Source: Ascidiaceihabitans sp047624005 (GTDB taxonomy: Bacteria; Pseudomonadota; Alphaproteobacteria; Rhodobacterales; Rhodobacteraceae). From it: DNA of 34,239 nt. Each line of letters begins with the position of its first letter. The first letter of the stretch is position 1. The notes under the pieces were generated by a model, which worked only from the letters and a program-made list of their open reading frames with translations, was not told where the DNA came from and ran no database searches. Shown one piece after another: positions 25,147-33,427 of this stretch. The stretch spans positions 1 through 34,239 of the forward strand of contig JBLHPE010000019.1 of assembly GCA_047624005.1 (NCBI GenBank). Direction: 5' to 3'. A program made the position numbers and the translations under genes.

Positions 25147-25233
25147 GGTCACAACCTGCTCAGGTCCGCTTGCAGGCAGCCCACTAACTGATAACCTCTT
25201 TTTGAAACATCAGTTAAAACCGGATCATTATTT

Positions 25234-27777
25234 ATGAACGACGCAGCTCCCCAAACGATCTACCTCAAAGATTATACCCCTTTTGGCTACACCGTGGACA
25301 AGGTACACCTGACCTTTGATCTGGCGCCAAATGCTACACGCGTCACCAGCCGCATCCGGTTCACACCGGTTAAAGGTGCCAAAGACACGACGTTCTTCCT
25401 ACACGGTGAAAACCTGATGCTGCGCTCTGCCAAGATCGACGGTGAGCCAGTCAAAACCAAGGTCACGCCAGAGGGTCTGACCTGCGAGGTTCCAAACATT
25501 CCGTTCATTTGGGAATGCGAAGTTCAGATTGATCCTGCCGCCAACACCGCCCTCGAAGGATTATACCAGTCCTCGGGCATGTATTGCACACAGTGCGAGG
25601 CCGAAGGTTTTCGCAAGATCACCTACTATCCTGACCGCCCGGATGTGATGTCGACCTTCACCGTGCGGATCAATGGCCCCCACTCTACCCTACTATCCAA
25701 CGGCAATCCTGTGGCATCCGGTGATGGTTGGGCTGAATGGCATGACCCGTGGCCCAAACCCGCTTATCTGTTCGCGCTTGTTGCAGGGGAGCTGATTGCC
25801 CACCTCGGCGAATTTACCACCATGAATGGCCGCAGCGTTGACCTGAACCTGTACGTCCGTCCCGGTGACGAGGGCAAATGCGCCTTCGGAATGCAGGCAT
25901 TGAAGGATTCGATGAAATGGGACGAAGAGGTGTACGGCCGTGAATACGACCTTGAAATCTTCAACATTGTCGCTGTGGACGACTTCAACATGGGCGCGAT
26001 GGAGAACAAGGGGCTGAACGTCTTCAACTCCTCCGCCGTGCTCGCCTCCCCCGAAACCTCAACCGATATGAATTTCGAGCGGATCGAGGCGATCATTGCA
26101 CACGAATATTTCCACAATTGGACTGGCAACCGCATCACTTGCCGTGATTGGTTCCAGCTGTGCCTGAAAGAAGGGCTGACAGTTTACCGCGACAGTCAGT
26201 TCACCTCCGACATGCGCTCTGCCCCCGTCAAACGGATCAGCGACGTGATTGATCTGCGCGGACGTCAGTTCACCGAAGACCAAGGACCACTGTCCCACCC
26301 TGTGCGCCCGGAATCGTTCCAAGAGATCAACAACTTCTACACCGCCACTATTTATGAAAAGGGCGCGGAAGTTATCGGTATGTTACGTACTCTTGTGGGT
26401 GCCACAGCATATTCAAAAGCCGTAGATTTGTATTTCGACCGCCACGACGGCCAAGCCTGCACAATTGAGGATTGGTTACAGGTGTTTGAGGATTCAACAG
26501 GCCGTGACCTGACCCAATTCAAACGCTGGTATTCCCAAGCAGGCACACCGCATCTCAAAGTCACCGAAGACTACGAGGGCGACACTTATAAACTGACCTT
26601 CATCCAATCTACACCGCCCAGCGCAACAACGGCTGATCCCCAACCACAAGTAATCCCCGTCGCCGTGGGTTTGCTTGCGCCAGATGGGTCCGAGGTGATG
26701 GGAACCCAAATCCTAGAGGTGACCGAGGCCACACAAACCTTCACCTTCACAGGCCAATCGGCCAAACCTGTTCCATCGATCTTGCGCGGGTTCTCTGCCC
26801 CTGTGGTTTTGGATCACGACGCTGATCACGCTTTCCTGCTGGCCCATGACACTGATCCCTTTAACCGTTGGGAATCCGGTCGGGCGCTGGCCAAGGCATC
26901 CCTGCTTGGGACAATAACCAAAGGGCACGCGCCCGATGCGGCCTATCTAGACGGATTGCACAATGTTATCAGCAACAACGATCTAGACCCCGCCTACCGC
27001 GCCTTGATGCTTGGACTGCCCAGCCAATCAGACTTGGCAAATGAATTGCACATTGCAGGCGAGACACCAGACCCAGACGCAATCTGGTCCGCAGTAGATG
27101 CAATGAAACAGGCCCAAGTGGAAAAGCTAAGCCCGTTGCTTCAGGCGCTGTATGAGGCCAACCAAGTCAGCGAAACTTACGCGCCCGACGCCGAACAATC
27201 TGGCAAACGGTCCCTCGCGAATTCCATCTTATACCTCATCACCCGTTCTGATGGCGGCGCACTGGCACAGACGCAATACGACCAAGCCAGCAACATGACA
27301 CAACAACTGTCTGCCCTCGCAAACCTGATCCGCGCAGGCAAAGGCGACGCAGCCCTTGCCGCGTTTGAAAACCAATGGAAAGACGACCGTCTTGTGATGG
27401 ACAAGTGGTTTGGGCTGCAGGTGATGGAAGCTGCACCTGATGACGCCGCTGACACCGCCACCGCACTTACCAAACACGCACTCTTTAACTGGAAGAACCC
27501 AAACCGCTTCCGTGCAACGCTTGGGGCATTGTCGATGCACCATGCAGGCTTCCACGCCAAAGACGGGTCGGGTTATGCGCTACTGGCCGATTGGTTAATT
27601 CAACTGGATCCACTGAACCCGCAAACCACTGCGCGGATGTGTTCAGCGTTCCAAACTTGGCGTCGCTACGATCAAATCCGCCAAACCCTCATCAGTACGC
27701 AGCTAGAGCGGATTGCAAACACACCAAACCTTAGTCGTGACACTGCTGAAATGATCAGCCGCATCCGTGGAGCCTGA
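25234..27777 (+). CDS. pepN: Aminopeptidase N
   Basis: This 847-residue M1 zinc aminopeptidase is close in length to E. coli PepN. It has the substrate-anchoring GAMEN motif (254-258), the zinc site HEYFHNW (H290, E291, H294) and the third ligand E313 in LKEGLTVYRD. The N-terminal beta domain starts with IYLKDYTPFGYTVDKVHLTFDL, and the C-terminal helical domain typical of the PepN branch is complete (ends WRRYDQIRQTLISTQLERIA). No signal peptide is present, so it works in the cytoplasm on N-terminal residues of peptides. The ATG lacks a strong Shine-Dalgarno sequence. Its end overlaps the next small gene by 11 bases. Confidence 0.97.
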   Translation: MNDAAPQTIYLKDYTPFGYTVDKVHLTFDLAPNATRVTSRIRFTPVKGAKDTTFFLHGENLMLRSAKIDGEPVKTKVTPEGLTCEVPNIPFIWECEVQIDPAANTALEGLYQSSGMYCTQCEAEGFRKITYYPDRPDVMSTFTVRINGPHSTLLSNGNPVASGDGWAEWHDPWPKPAYLFALVAGELIAHLGEFTTMNGRSVDLNLYVRPGDEGKCAFGMQALKDSMKWDEEVYGREYDLEIFNIVAVDDFNMGAMENKGLNVFNSSAVLASPETSTDMNFERIEAIIAHEYFHNWTGNRITCRDWFQLCLKEGLTVYRDSQFTSDMRSAPVKRISDVIDLRGRQFTEDQGPLSHPVRPESFQEINNFYTATIYEKGAEVIGMLRTLVGATAYSKAVDLYFDRHDGQACTIEDWLQVFEDSTGRDLTQFKRWYSQAGTPHLKVTEDYEGDTYKLTFIQSTPPSATTADPQPQVIPVAVGLLAPDGSEVMGTQILEVTEATQTFTFTGQSAKPVPSILRGFSAPVVLDHDADHAFLLAHDTDPFNRWESGRALAKASLLGTITKGHAPDAAYLDGLHNVISNNDLDPAYRALMLGLPSQSDLANELHIAGETPDPDAIWSAVDAMKQAQVEKLSPLLQALYEANQVSETYAPDAEQSGKRSLANSILYLITRSDGGALAQTQYDQASNMTQQLSALANLIRAGKGDAALAAFENQWKDDRLVMDKWFGLQVMEAAPDDAADTATALTKHALFNWKNPNRFRATLGALSMHHAGFHAKDGSGYALLADWLIQLDPLNPQTTARMCSAFQTWRRYDQIRQTLISTQLERIANTPNLSRDTAEMISRIRGA

Positions 27778-28219
27778 CATCATCAGTGCGGACCCTGATT
27801 TTACCTACGGCACTGTTGGCCGGAACTGGACAACCCTTATAACCACAGCTGTGGTTTGGGTTGTCCTGATCACACTTATCGTGAAGGTGGATATGGCGTT
27901 GTGGCTTGCAGGCATTGTCTTCTTGTTCACCCTGCCCGCAGTTTATGACCTAATCACTGCCCGTGCATCTGGCATAAAGATCAACGCGCAACAGGTCGCA
28001 TGGTATGCAGGCAAACAAGATGGCGACATCCCCAAAAGGCTCATTGAGTACATAAGGCTCGATACGCGGCTTGATCTGTCGGTGCGGTGCACGTTGGTGC
28101 TGTATTCAGGGCAAAAGATTAAAGTCCCGTTTGAGTCCTGCCCAAAGCATCAAGAGCTAGAACAACAGCTTCACAATTTTAAATACAAAACACGACGTCA
28201 ACATTTCGGATTTATATAA
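27767..28219 (+). CDS. Small membrane protein with PH-like C-terminal part
   Basis: This 150-residue protein is not from a family I can name. A GTG start inside the end of pepN (11-base overlap) gives the frame and suggests coupled translation. Two hydrophobic segments follow (about residues 22-39 and 43-63), then a soluble tail rich in beta-type pattern: GIKINAQQVAWYAG, IPKRLIEYIRLDTRLDLSVRCTLVLYSGQKIKVPFES. That layout recalls bacterial PH-domain membrane proteins, in which a two-helix hairpin precedes a small barrel. This is a weak pattern match only. The tail ends in a basic stretch. It converges on the lytic transglycosylase gene with 13 bases between the stops. Confidence 0.7.
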   Translation: MEPDIISADPDFTYGTVGRNWTTLITTAVVWVVLITLIVKVDMALWLAGIVFLFTLPAVYDLITARASGIKINAQQVAWYAGKQDGDIPKRLIEYIRLDTRLDLSVRCTLVLYSGQKIKVPFESCPKHQELEQQLHNFKYKTRRQHFGFI

Positions 28220-28232
28220 CGAGGCCAAACAA

Positions 28233-28877
28233 TTAGGGACGAGTGCGCGGGCGAATAGACCCACGGGCTGTGCAATAGGGCTGGCGTTTCAGCCATCCCG
28301 CTATGTCAGCACGTTTAGACGGCGACCGCATTGGACCCCAATCTGCGCTTACTCCACGCCAACGTTTGTCTTTGGCGTGGACAACACCGTCGCGTGGGAC
28401 CGTAAACGCCATAATCCTAACCGCGCAACTTAGGTTGGCCGCACCGTTCTTTAGCGCCTCTCCCGTACCCACGTTACACTTATACCCGCGGGCCGTCGCT
28501 GGCAGGATTTGCAACAACCCATACCACTTGCCACCGCCCCCAACCGCATTGGGCTTATAGGTGCTTTCGAACTTGGCCAACGCCGACATAAATCCCAACC
28601 AAAAGGCACGGCGGTCTGCGTCATTGGCGTCAGGGTAATACGGACACCATGTTTCAATATCGCGCGGCACCATATCAACCAACGGCTTACCATGCGATTT
28701 CAACGCAGATAACGCCGAGCGGTTCCACAGCAGATGATCCGGTTGATGGGTCCAACGGGTATTGGGCACATTGGCCTCACGCGCAGGGGCGCGCAGACCC
28801 TTGACGTCTTGGGACCACACAGATGTGGCCACATTCAAACCAACAGCCAAAACCAACGAAGAAACAAAATACCGCAT
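28233..28877 (-). CDS. Secreted lytic transglycosylase (SLT domain)
   Basis: This 214-residue protein has a signal peptide (MRYFVSSLVLAVGLNVATSVWS) and a goose-lysozyme-like SLT domain. The catalytic glutamate is E104 in ALAKFESTYKPN, followed by GKWYGLLQILPATARGY, the usual second motif. It should cut peptidoglycan glycan strands in the periplasm with formation of anhydromuramic ends. Several cysteines (in the WCPYYP, YKC, LSC and PYC segments) could form disulfides. The ATG at 28877 was preferred because it starts at the signal peptide; an in-frame GTG at 28904 would add nine residues. It appears to be a single-gene unit. Confidence 0.82.
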   Translation of the reverse strand: MRYFVSSLVLAVGLNVATSVWSQDVKGLRAPAREANVPNTRWTHQPDHLLWNRSALSALKSHGKPLVDMVPRDIETWCPYYPDANDADRRAFWLGFMSALAKFESTYKPNAVGGGGKWYGLLQILPATARGYKCNVGTGEALKNGAANLSCAVRIMAFTVPRDGVVHAKDKRWRGVSADWGPMRSPSKRADIAGWLKRQPYCTARGSIRPRTRP

Positions 28878-29054
28878 AGCCTTGAATATTGAAGGGACGG
28901 ACACAAATTGGCAAGGTTACAAACACCTCTCCGATTTCGGTCTAAGTGCAGCAAATGAAACGAACGGCCAATACTTTGCCAAAACTGATCAATTAACGAA
29001 TTACCCGCCTAGGTAAGCCCCGAAATCTACCACTGCGGGTATTGTGTCTTTTTG

Positions 29055-29069
29055 TTAATGTTCTGTTAA
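29055..29069. promoter_or_regulatory. CtrA-like site TTAA-N7-TTAA
   Basis: TTAATGTTCTGTTAA has two TTAA half-sites 7 bases apart; on the minus strand both halves read TTAAC. It lies 178 bases before the transglycosylase start and 118 before the 436-residue protein. AT-rich sequence makes a chance match possible. Confidence 0.35.
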
Positions 29070-29186
29070 AAAAATGGTTGTTTTTGCCGCGGGATGAACC
29101 CTAAACCACCCCCCCACTGCCACGTTTAAGCCCCAAACCAATGTCAAAAACTGACTTGTAAGTTAAAGAGTATTGGGACCTCAGTT

Positions 29187-30497
29187 ATGCAACTGGCGAA
29201 TTTTATATCGACCTCTCTTAAGCCCATTCAGGCTTTTTTGAGCCGTAGCCGCCTACAAAGCGATATGGAACTTGACGGTGTGGTCCTGCCGTCAGGCCCC
29301 GTCGCTCAAAAACGCTCTCAAATGACTTACGCAAAAGTCTCGAATAGCGATGTTCTCGTTATCTCATGCCCGGACCCGACCGCCGAAGACCGTGAACGTG
29401 ATTTCCACCAGATGCGTGGTCAACGTCTTGCCCGCCAAGAGCAATGGATGGACGTAGCGCGCGCCATTCAAGCAGCAGACCGTGGCCTTCGTAAAACAGC
29501 CGGCGGTATGCCTATTGCAGACCTCATCGGCTACGGCGCACGCGCTGATGTTGTGAACGCCTGTGAACATGCATTGCTAACGGGCAAACCTGCCAAAGAT
29601 GCCAAACTTCTCGCAGGTATCGAAGCGCTTGAAGCTGTTCTTGCCGAATATCCTGAGGATTATGCCATCGCAGTGGTTGTGGCGCAGTCGCATATGGACA
29701 TGGGCTGGGCATGGCGCGGTGGGCGCTGGAATATCGAAATCTCAGATACCAACCGCGAAGCATTTTGTGCCCATTTTGACCGCGCCGCCGATATTCTGGC
29801 CCCGTTCAAAAAAATAAACCCAAAACCTGCGTCCCTTGCCGCTGCCGAATGTGCCCAACGTGCAGGACGCGAAGATGGCAGCGACAAGATCGCCGACGCC
29901 TATGAAACGTTGATTACACTTGACCCAAGCAACGCCCGCACGATGCGTGCAATGGGCAATCATTTGCTGCCACGCTGGTTCGGCGATTATAATACGCTTG
30001 AACTGGAAGCGCGGCGCACGGCGGCACGTACCCAAGAAATTTGGGGCGCTGGCGCATATACATGGGTCCAATTCGATGCGATTGCATTTGATGACCAGGC
30101 CTGCGCCCGCCTTGATGTTGGCTTTTTCGTGGATGGGCTGCACGATATCCTGGCGCGTACAACAGATCAATATACCGTCAATCTGCTGGCCGCATATTGC
30201 GCAAACACAATAGGCAACAGTTCTGGCGGCAATGATGAAGCCGATCAGGTGCGCAGTCAAATCGCAGACTGTTCCAAATGGATCATTCGCGAACACCTGA
30301 CAGAATTACACCCAATGCTTTGGGCACATGCAGCCCGCGGCTTTGACAATAATCTGCGGGTGCGCTGCCCGGATCGGTTCGCCGCATCTGGCGAAGCCGA
30401 TGCATTGCGCATCATCGGCGCATTGTTCCTCCGTGACATCGCGGCTGGCAAACGGGTGGTCTTCACCGAAGATGGCCCAATCACACAACCAGCCTAA
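29187..30497 (+). CDS. Uncharacterised 436-residue helical-repeat protein
   Basis: I do not recognise this family. The protein is soluble, without signal peptide or membrane segments. From about residue 65 it is almost all helical, with alanine-rich pairs of helices such as LLAGIEALEAVLAEYPEDYAIA and KIADAYETLITLDPSNARTMRAMG that recall TPR repeats (residues about 135-270). Conserved-looking tryptophan-rich segments include MGWAWRGGRWNIE and WGAGAYTWVQFDA. A TPR-like scaffold is the most that can be said. The ATG at 29187 has only a weak GGGAC upstream; a second ATG at codon 27 is possible. It is transcribed alone, convergent with the next gene (9 bases between stops). Confidence 0.75.
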   Translation: MQLANFISTSLKPIQAFLSRSRLQSDMELDGVVLPSGPVAQKRSQMTYAKVSNSDVLVISCPDPTAEDRERDFHQMRGQRLARQEQWMDVARAIQAADRGLRKTAGGMPIADLIGYGARADVVNACEHALLTGKPAKDAKLLAGIEALEAVLAEYPEDYAIAVVVAQSHMDMGWAWRGGRWNIEISDTNREAFCAHFDRAADILAPFKKINPKPASLAAAECAQRAGREDGSDKIADAYETLITLDPSNARTMRAMGNHLLPRWFGDYNTLELEARRTAARTQEIWGAGAYTWVQFDAIAFDDQACARLDVGFFVDGLHDILARTTDQYTVNLLAAYCANTIGNSSGGNDEADQVRSQIADCSKWIIREHLTELHPMLWAHAARGFDNNLRVRCPDRFAASGEADALRIIGALFLRDIAAGKRVVFTEDGPITQPA

Positions 30498-30506
30498 AAC
30501 CACATT

Positions 30507-31013
30507 TTACGACAAGCGCTGCGCCGCCGAACTTAGCAACAAACGCGAATAGATCCGGTGCGCGCTCAATAAGCTATCAAATACTGGCCCTAGACGCGGG
30601 GCATCCCCTTCACGTTTGGGCGGTTCTGGCACCGCAACGGATCCAAAGAACAATTGCGTATCGTCGCCCCCACCTTCTTGTGGCGCAACCATCAACCAAG
30701 ACTTGGTACGACCCGCTGACAACAGTATTTCGCATTCTTTACGGGCTTCAACCTGCCAGATCGCCAAACGATCGGCTTCGCCGCGTGACAATGCGGTTAC
30801 GTCCGCGTCCTTCATCCGGCCCTTGACTGTTAGGCTTAGCAGCAACCGCTCAAGCCGGAACAACGGGGTCGTATAAAAGGCGTTGATGAACTCTGGCAAC
30901 GTGACCGATTGTTCAAGATGGATACTAAAACAATCCGTGTAATAACCGGACAACTGCGCTTGTTCGGCTATGAATGACCCAACTGGGTTCTCTTTTTCAA
31001 TCACTTGCTTCAT
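30507..31013 (-). CDS. Uncharacterised 168-residue protein
   Basis: No firm family call. The ATG at 31013 was chosen because GGAG lies 9 bases upstream; an in-frame TTG five codons earlier overlaps that site. The protein is soluble, with YYTDCFSIHLEQ near residue 25, a helix INAFYTTPLFRLERLLL near 42-58, IWQVEARKECEILLSAGRTKSWLMV in the middle and a C-terminal VFDSLLSAHRIYSRLLL helix. The overall order vaguely resembles DUF2867 proteins, but I cannot confirm this. It is divergent from the universal stress protein, with an FNR box and a dyad in the shared gap, so it may be oxygen-regulated too. Confidence 0.7.
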   Translation of the reverse strand: MKQVIEKENPVGSFIAEQAQLSGYYTDCFSIHLEQSVTLPEFINAFYTTPLFRLERLLLSLTVKGRMKDADVTALSRGEADRLAIWQVEARKECEILLSAGRTKSWLMVAPQEGGGDDTQLFFGSVAVPEPPKREGDAPRLGPVFDSLLSAHRIYSRLLLSSAAQRLS

Positions 31014-31082
31014 CGGATAGTTCTCCAAAACAGGTCAGTTTTTTGATCCAATCCACACCCACCCTATCCACAGGCACCACAA

Positions 31083-31113
31083 TGTCGATGCGACCAATTG
31101 GGTGGTATCGACA
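31083..31113. promoter_or_regulatory. Imperfect 13-bp dyad next to the FNR box
   Basis: TGTCGATGCGACC and GGTGGTATCGACA flank AATTG, with the outer seven bases of each arm perfectly complementary. It lies in the gap between the uncharacterised gene (minus) and usp (plus), 5 bases from the FNR box. It could be an operator for a second regulator or a hairpin in the leader of the minus gene. Confidence 0.4.
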
Positions 31114-31118
31114 AAACA

Positions 31119-31132
31119 TTGATACACATCAA
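31119..31132 (+). promoter_or_regulatory. Consensus FNR/FnrL box upstream of usp
   Basis: TTGATACACATCAA matches the FNR consensus TTGAT-N4-ATCAA at all ten defined positions. Its centre is 66 bases before the usp start codon, so a class II start near 31167 is possible. FnrL control of universal stress proteins under low oxygen is known in Rhodobacterales. A 12-base palindrome AAGATCGATCTT (31132-31143) abuts it. Confidence 0.75.
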
Positions 31133-31191
31133 AGATCGATCTTAGCTTGTCCTTTAAGCTCGTGCTTATCCGCTCAACGGAAGGACAAAAA

Positions 31192-31638
31192 ATGTTTGAT
31201 AAAATTGTTGTTGGTATCGATGGCTCGAAAACCTCTGAAACTGCACTTGAGGTGGCCTGTGATCTCGCAGGGAAGTACGGGTCAGAAATACACCTTATTC
31301 ATACACCTCAGCCGCAAACCGTCGCATTTGCGATGGGTGCCGTCGCTGGATACCACATGGTAACGACCATGCCTGAGGAAACCGAAGTTAAAGAGGCCGG
31401 TGAAAAAATCCTAAACTCTGGCAAAGTGATTGCCGAGGCGAATGGTCAAACCGTCAAGAAAACATATCTGGGACACGGTGATCCCGCCGAAGAGATCGTT
31501 GCATGCGCTGAAACCTGTGGTGCAGATTTGATTGTCACCGGACGGCGTGGTCTGGGCAGCGTAGGCGCCCTGTTGCAAGGCAGCACATCCCTGAGGATCA
31601 ACCACTTGGCAAAATGCGTATGTCTGTCGGTGATATGA
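31192..31638 (+). CDS. Universal stress protein, UspA family
   Basis: This 148-residue single-domain protein starts MFDKIVVGIDGSKTSETAL, the usual first strand and Asp of the family, and has the ATP-binding G-x2-G-x9-G-S/T motif in GRRGLGSVGALLQGST from about residue 117. The last strand is KCVCLSVI. It is therefore of the ATP-binding type. The ATG at 31192 has an AAGGA site; an in-frame extension to 31147 was rejected. The consensus FNR box upstream predicts induction when oxygen is low. A long two-part hairpin follows the gene. Confidence 0.92.
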   Translation: MFDKIVVGIDGSKTSETALEVACDLAGKYGSEIHLIHTPQPQTVAFAMGAVAGYHMVTTMPEETEVKEAGEKILNSGKVIAEANGQTVKKTYLGHGDPAEEIVACAETCGADLIVTGRRGLGSVGALLQGSTSLRINHLAKCVCLSVI

Positions 31639-31688
31639 TCCTTCGCCGTTAGCCAAAAAGACGAAAATCAAGACCGAACATCACCAAG

Positions 31689-31731
31689 AGGCGGGCGAAT
31701 TCAATGGTAAATTGGGTTCTGTCCCGCCTTT
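31689..31731 (+). terminator. Long two-part hairpin after usp
   Basis: AGGCGGG pairs with CCCGCCT, and inside it GAATTCAAT pairs with ATTGGGTTC (with two G-T pairs) around a GGTAA loop. Only a 1-by-3 internal loop separates the two stems. A short T-run (CCTTTCG) follows. It probably ends the usp transcript before gatB. Confidence 0.6.
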
Positions 31732-31850
31732 CGTCACTCCAAACAAGAGCCGTTTGTGCAGCCCACTGCTTTTTGAACGCCCCATATCCTCTTGCCCCTC
31801 TGTCCCCCCTGTCCTAGAACCAAACTGCTACGCCGCGACAGGAGACTGCG

Positions 31851-33365
31851 ATGCTTGATCTGACTTACGAACTGCCCAAAATCAAAACCATAGCTGGTGC
31901 CAAACATGACTGGGAATTGGTCATTGGCATGGAAGTGCACGCCCAAGTTTCCTCGAATTCCAAATTATTCTCTGGTGCTTCCACCAAATTCGGTTCGGAA
32001 CCAAATTCAAACGTTGCCTTTGTTGACGCTGCCATGCCCGGCATGTTGCCAGTTATCAACGAATTTTGCATCGAACAAACCGTGCGCACGGGCCTTGGCC
32101 TGAACGCCGAAATCCATTTAAAATCAGCGTTTGACCGCAAGAACTATTTCTACCCAGATTTGCCCCAAGGCTACCAAATTTCCCAACTTTATCACCCGAT
32201 CGTCGGCGAAGGTGAAGTGCTGGTTGAACTTGGCGACGGCACTGCGCGCACCGTGCGCGTCGAACGTATCCACATGGAACAAGACGCCGGTAAATCCATC
32301 CACGACATGGATCCAAACATGTCCTTTGTTGACTTGAACCGAACAGGCGTTTGCCTGATGGAGATCGTCTCAAAACCCGACATTCGTAGCCCTGAAGAAG
32401 CCGCCGCCTACATGGCCAAAATCCGCCAAATTGTTCAGTATTTGGGCACATCTGATGGCAACATGCAAAACGGCAACCTTCGCGCTGACGTGAACGTATC
32501 TGTATGCCGCCCGGGGGATTACGAAAAGTTCCGCGAAAACGGCGACGATTTCTCGCAGCTGGGAACGCGGTGCGAGTTGAAAAACATGAACTCCATGCGC
32601 TTCATCCAAGCCGCGATTATGGCCGAAGCCAAACGCCAAATTGGCGAGTTGGAAAACGGTCGCGAAATTCAGCAAAATACCATCGCGTGGAACCCAGATA
32701 CTGGTGAAATTTCGCAACTGCGTTCCAAAGAGGAAGCGCATGATTACCGCTATTTCCCTGATCCAGACTTGTTGCCTTTGGAAATCGAACAAGAGTGGGT
32801 TGATAATATCAAAGCCAACTTGCCTGAACTTCCTGACGCGAAAAAAGCACGCTTCATCAACGACTTCGGCCTGTCCGATTATGACGCATCGGTTCTGACC
32901 GCAGACGTTGAAACAGCTGACTATTTCGAAGACGTGGCACAAGGCCGTGATGGGAAATCATCAGCGAACTGGGTTATCAACGAGTTGTTTGGCCGTCTAA
33001 AGAAGGACGACAAAGACATAACTGATAGCCCTGTGACCCCTGCCCAACTTGGCGGAATCATTGACTTGATCAGCTCTGATGCGATCAGTGGCAAAATCGC
33101 CAAAGACCTGTTCGAAATCGTCTACACCGAGGGCGGCGACCCCGCCAAAATCGTTGACGAAAAAGGTATGAAGCAGGTCACCGATTTGGGACCGATCCAA
33201 GCGGCGCTAGACGAAATCATCGCGGCGAACCCAGATCAAGTGACCAAGGCCCGCGAAAACCCGAAACTTGCGGGCTGGTTTGTAGGCCAAGTGATGAAAG
33301 CGACGGGTGGCAAGGCCAATCCAAAGGCCGTGAACCAACTGGTTGCCAAAACGCTTGCTGGCTAA
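31851..33365 (+). CDS. gatB: Aspartyl/glutamyl-tRNA(Asn/Gln) amidotransferase subunit B
   Basis: This 504-residue protein is GatB, which with GatA and GatC converts mischarged Glu-tRNA(Gln) or Asp-tRNA(Asn) to the amidated form; GatA and GatC are not in the window. The N-terminal cradle domain starts WELVIGMEVHAQVSSNSKLFSG and includes the YFYPDLPQGYQISQ and RIHMEQDAGKSIHD segments, and the NLRADVNVSV and GTRCELKNMNS motifs near residue 210-245. The helical tail and YqeY-like C-terminal domain are complete. AGGAG lies 7 bases before the ATG. It is alone on its transcript as far as can be seen. Confidence 0.97.
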   Translation: MLDLTYELPKIKTIAGAKHDWELVIGMEVHAQVSSNSKLFSGASTKFGSEPNSNVAFVDAAMPGMLPVINEFCIEQTVRTGLGLNAEIHLKSAFDRKNYFYPDLPQGYQISQLYHPIVGEGEVLVELGDGTARTVRVERIHMEQDAGKSIHDMDPNMSFVDLNRTGVCLMEIVSKPDIRSPEEAAAYMAKIRQIVQYLGTSDGNMQNGNLRADVNVSVCRPGDYEKFRENGDDFSQLGTRCELKNMNSMRFIQAAIMAEAKRQIGELENGREIQQNTIAWNPDTGEISQLRSKEEAHDYRYFPDPDLLPLEIEQEWVDNIKANLPELPDAKKARFINDFGLSDYDASVLTADVETADYFEDVAQGRDGKSSANWVINELFGRLKKDDKDITDSPVTPAQLGGIIDLISSDAISGKIAKDLFEIVYTEGGDPAKIVDEKGMKQVTDLGPIQAALDEIIAANPDQVTKARENPKLAGWFVGQVMKATGGKANPKAVNQLVAKTLAG

Positions 33366-33427
33366 ACGGCCAATAATGACGCGCCGTCCCAATTGACAAT
33401 AGTCATGCCTCAAACCCAATCTGGGGT

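Noticed and set aside
28762..29016. An 84-codon plus-strand frame over the start of the lytic transglycosylase
   Set aside because: It is antisense to the signal peptide region of that gene, lacks a ribosome site, and has no family pattern.
32370..32942. A 190-codon minus-strand frame opposite gatB
   Set aside because: gatB is unambiguous over the whole interval; the antisense product has no motif or start signal.
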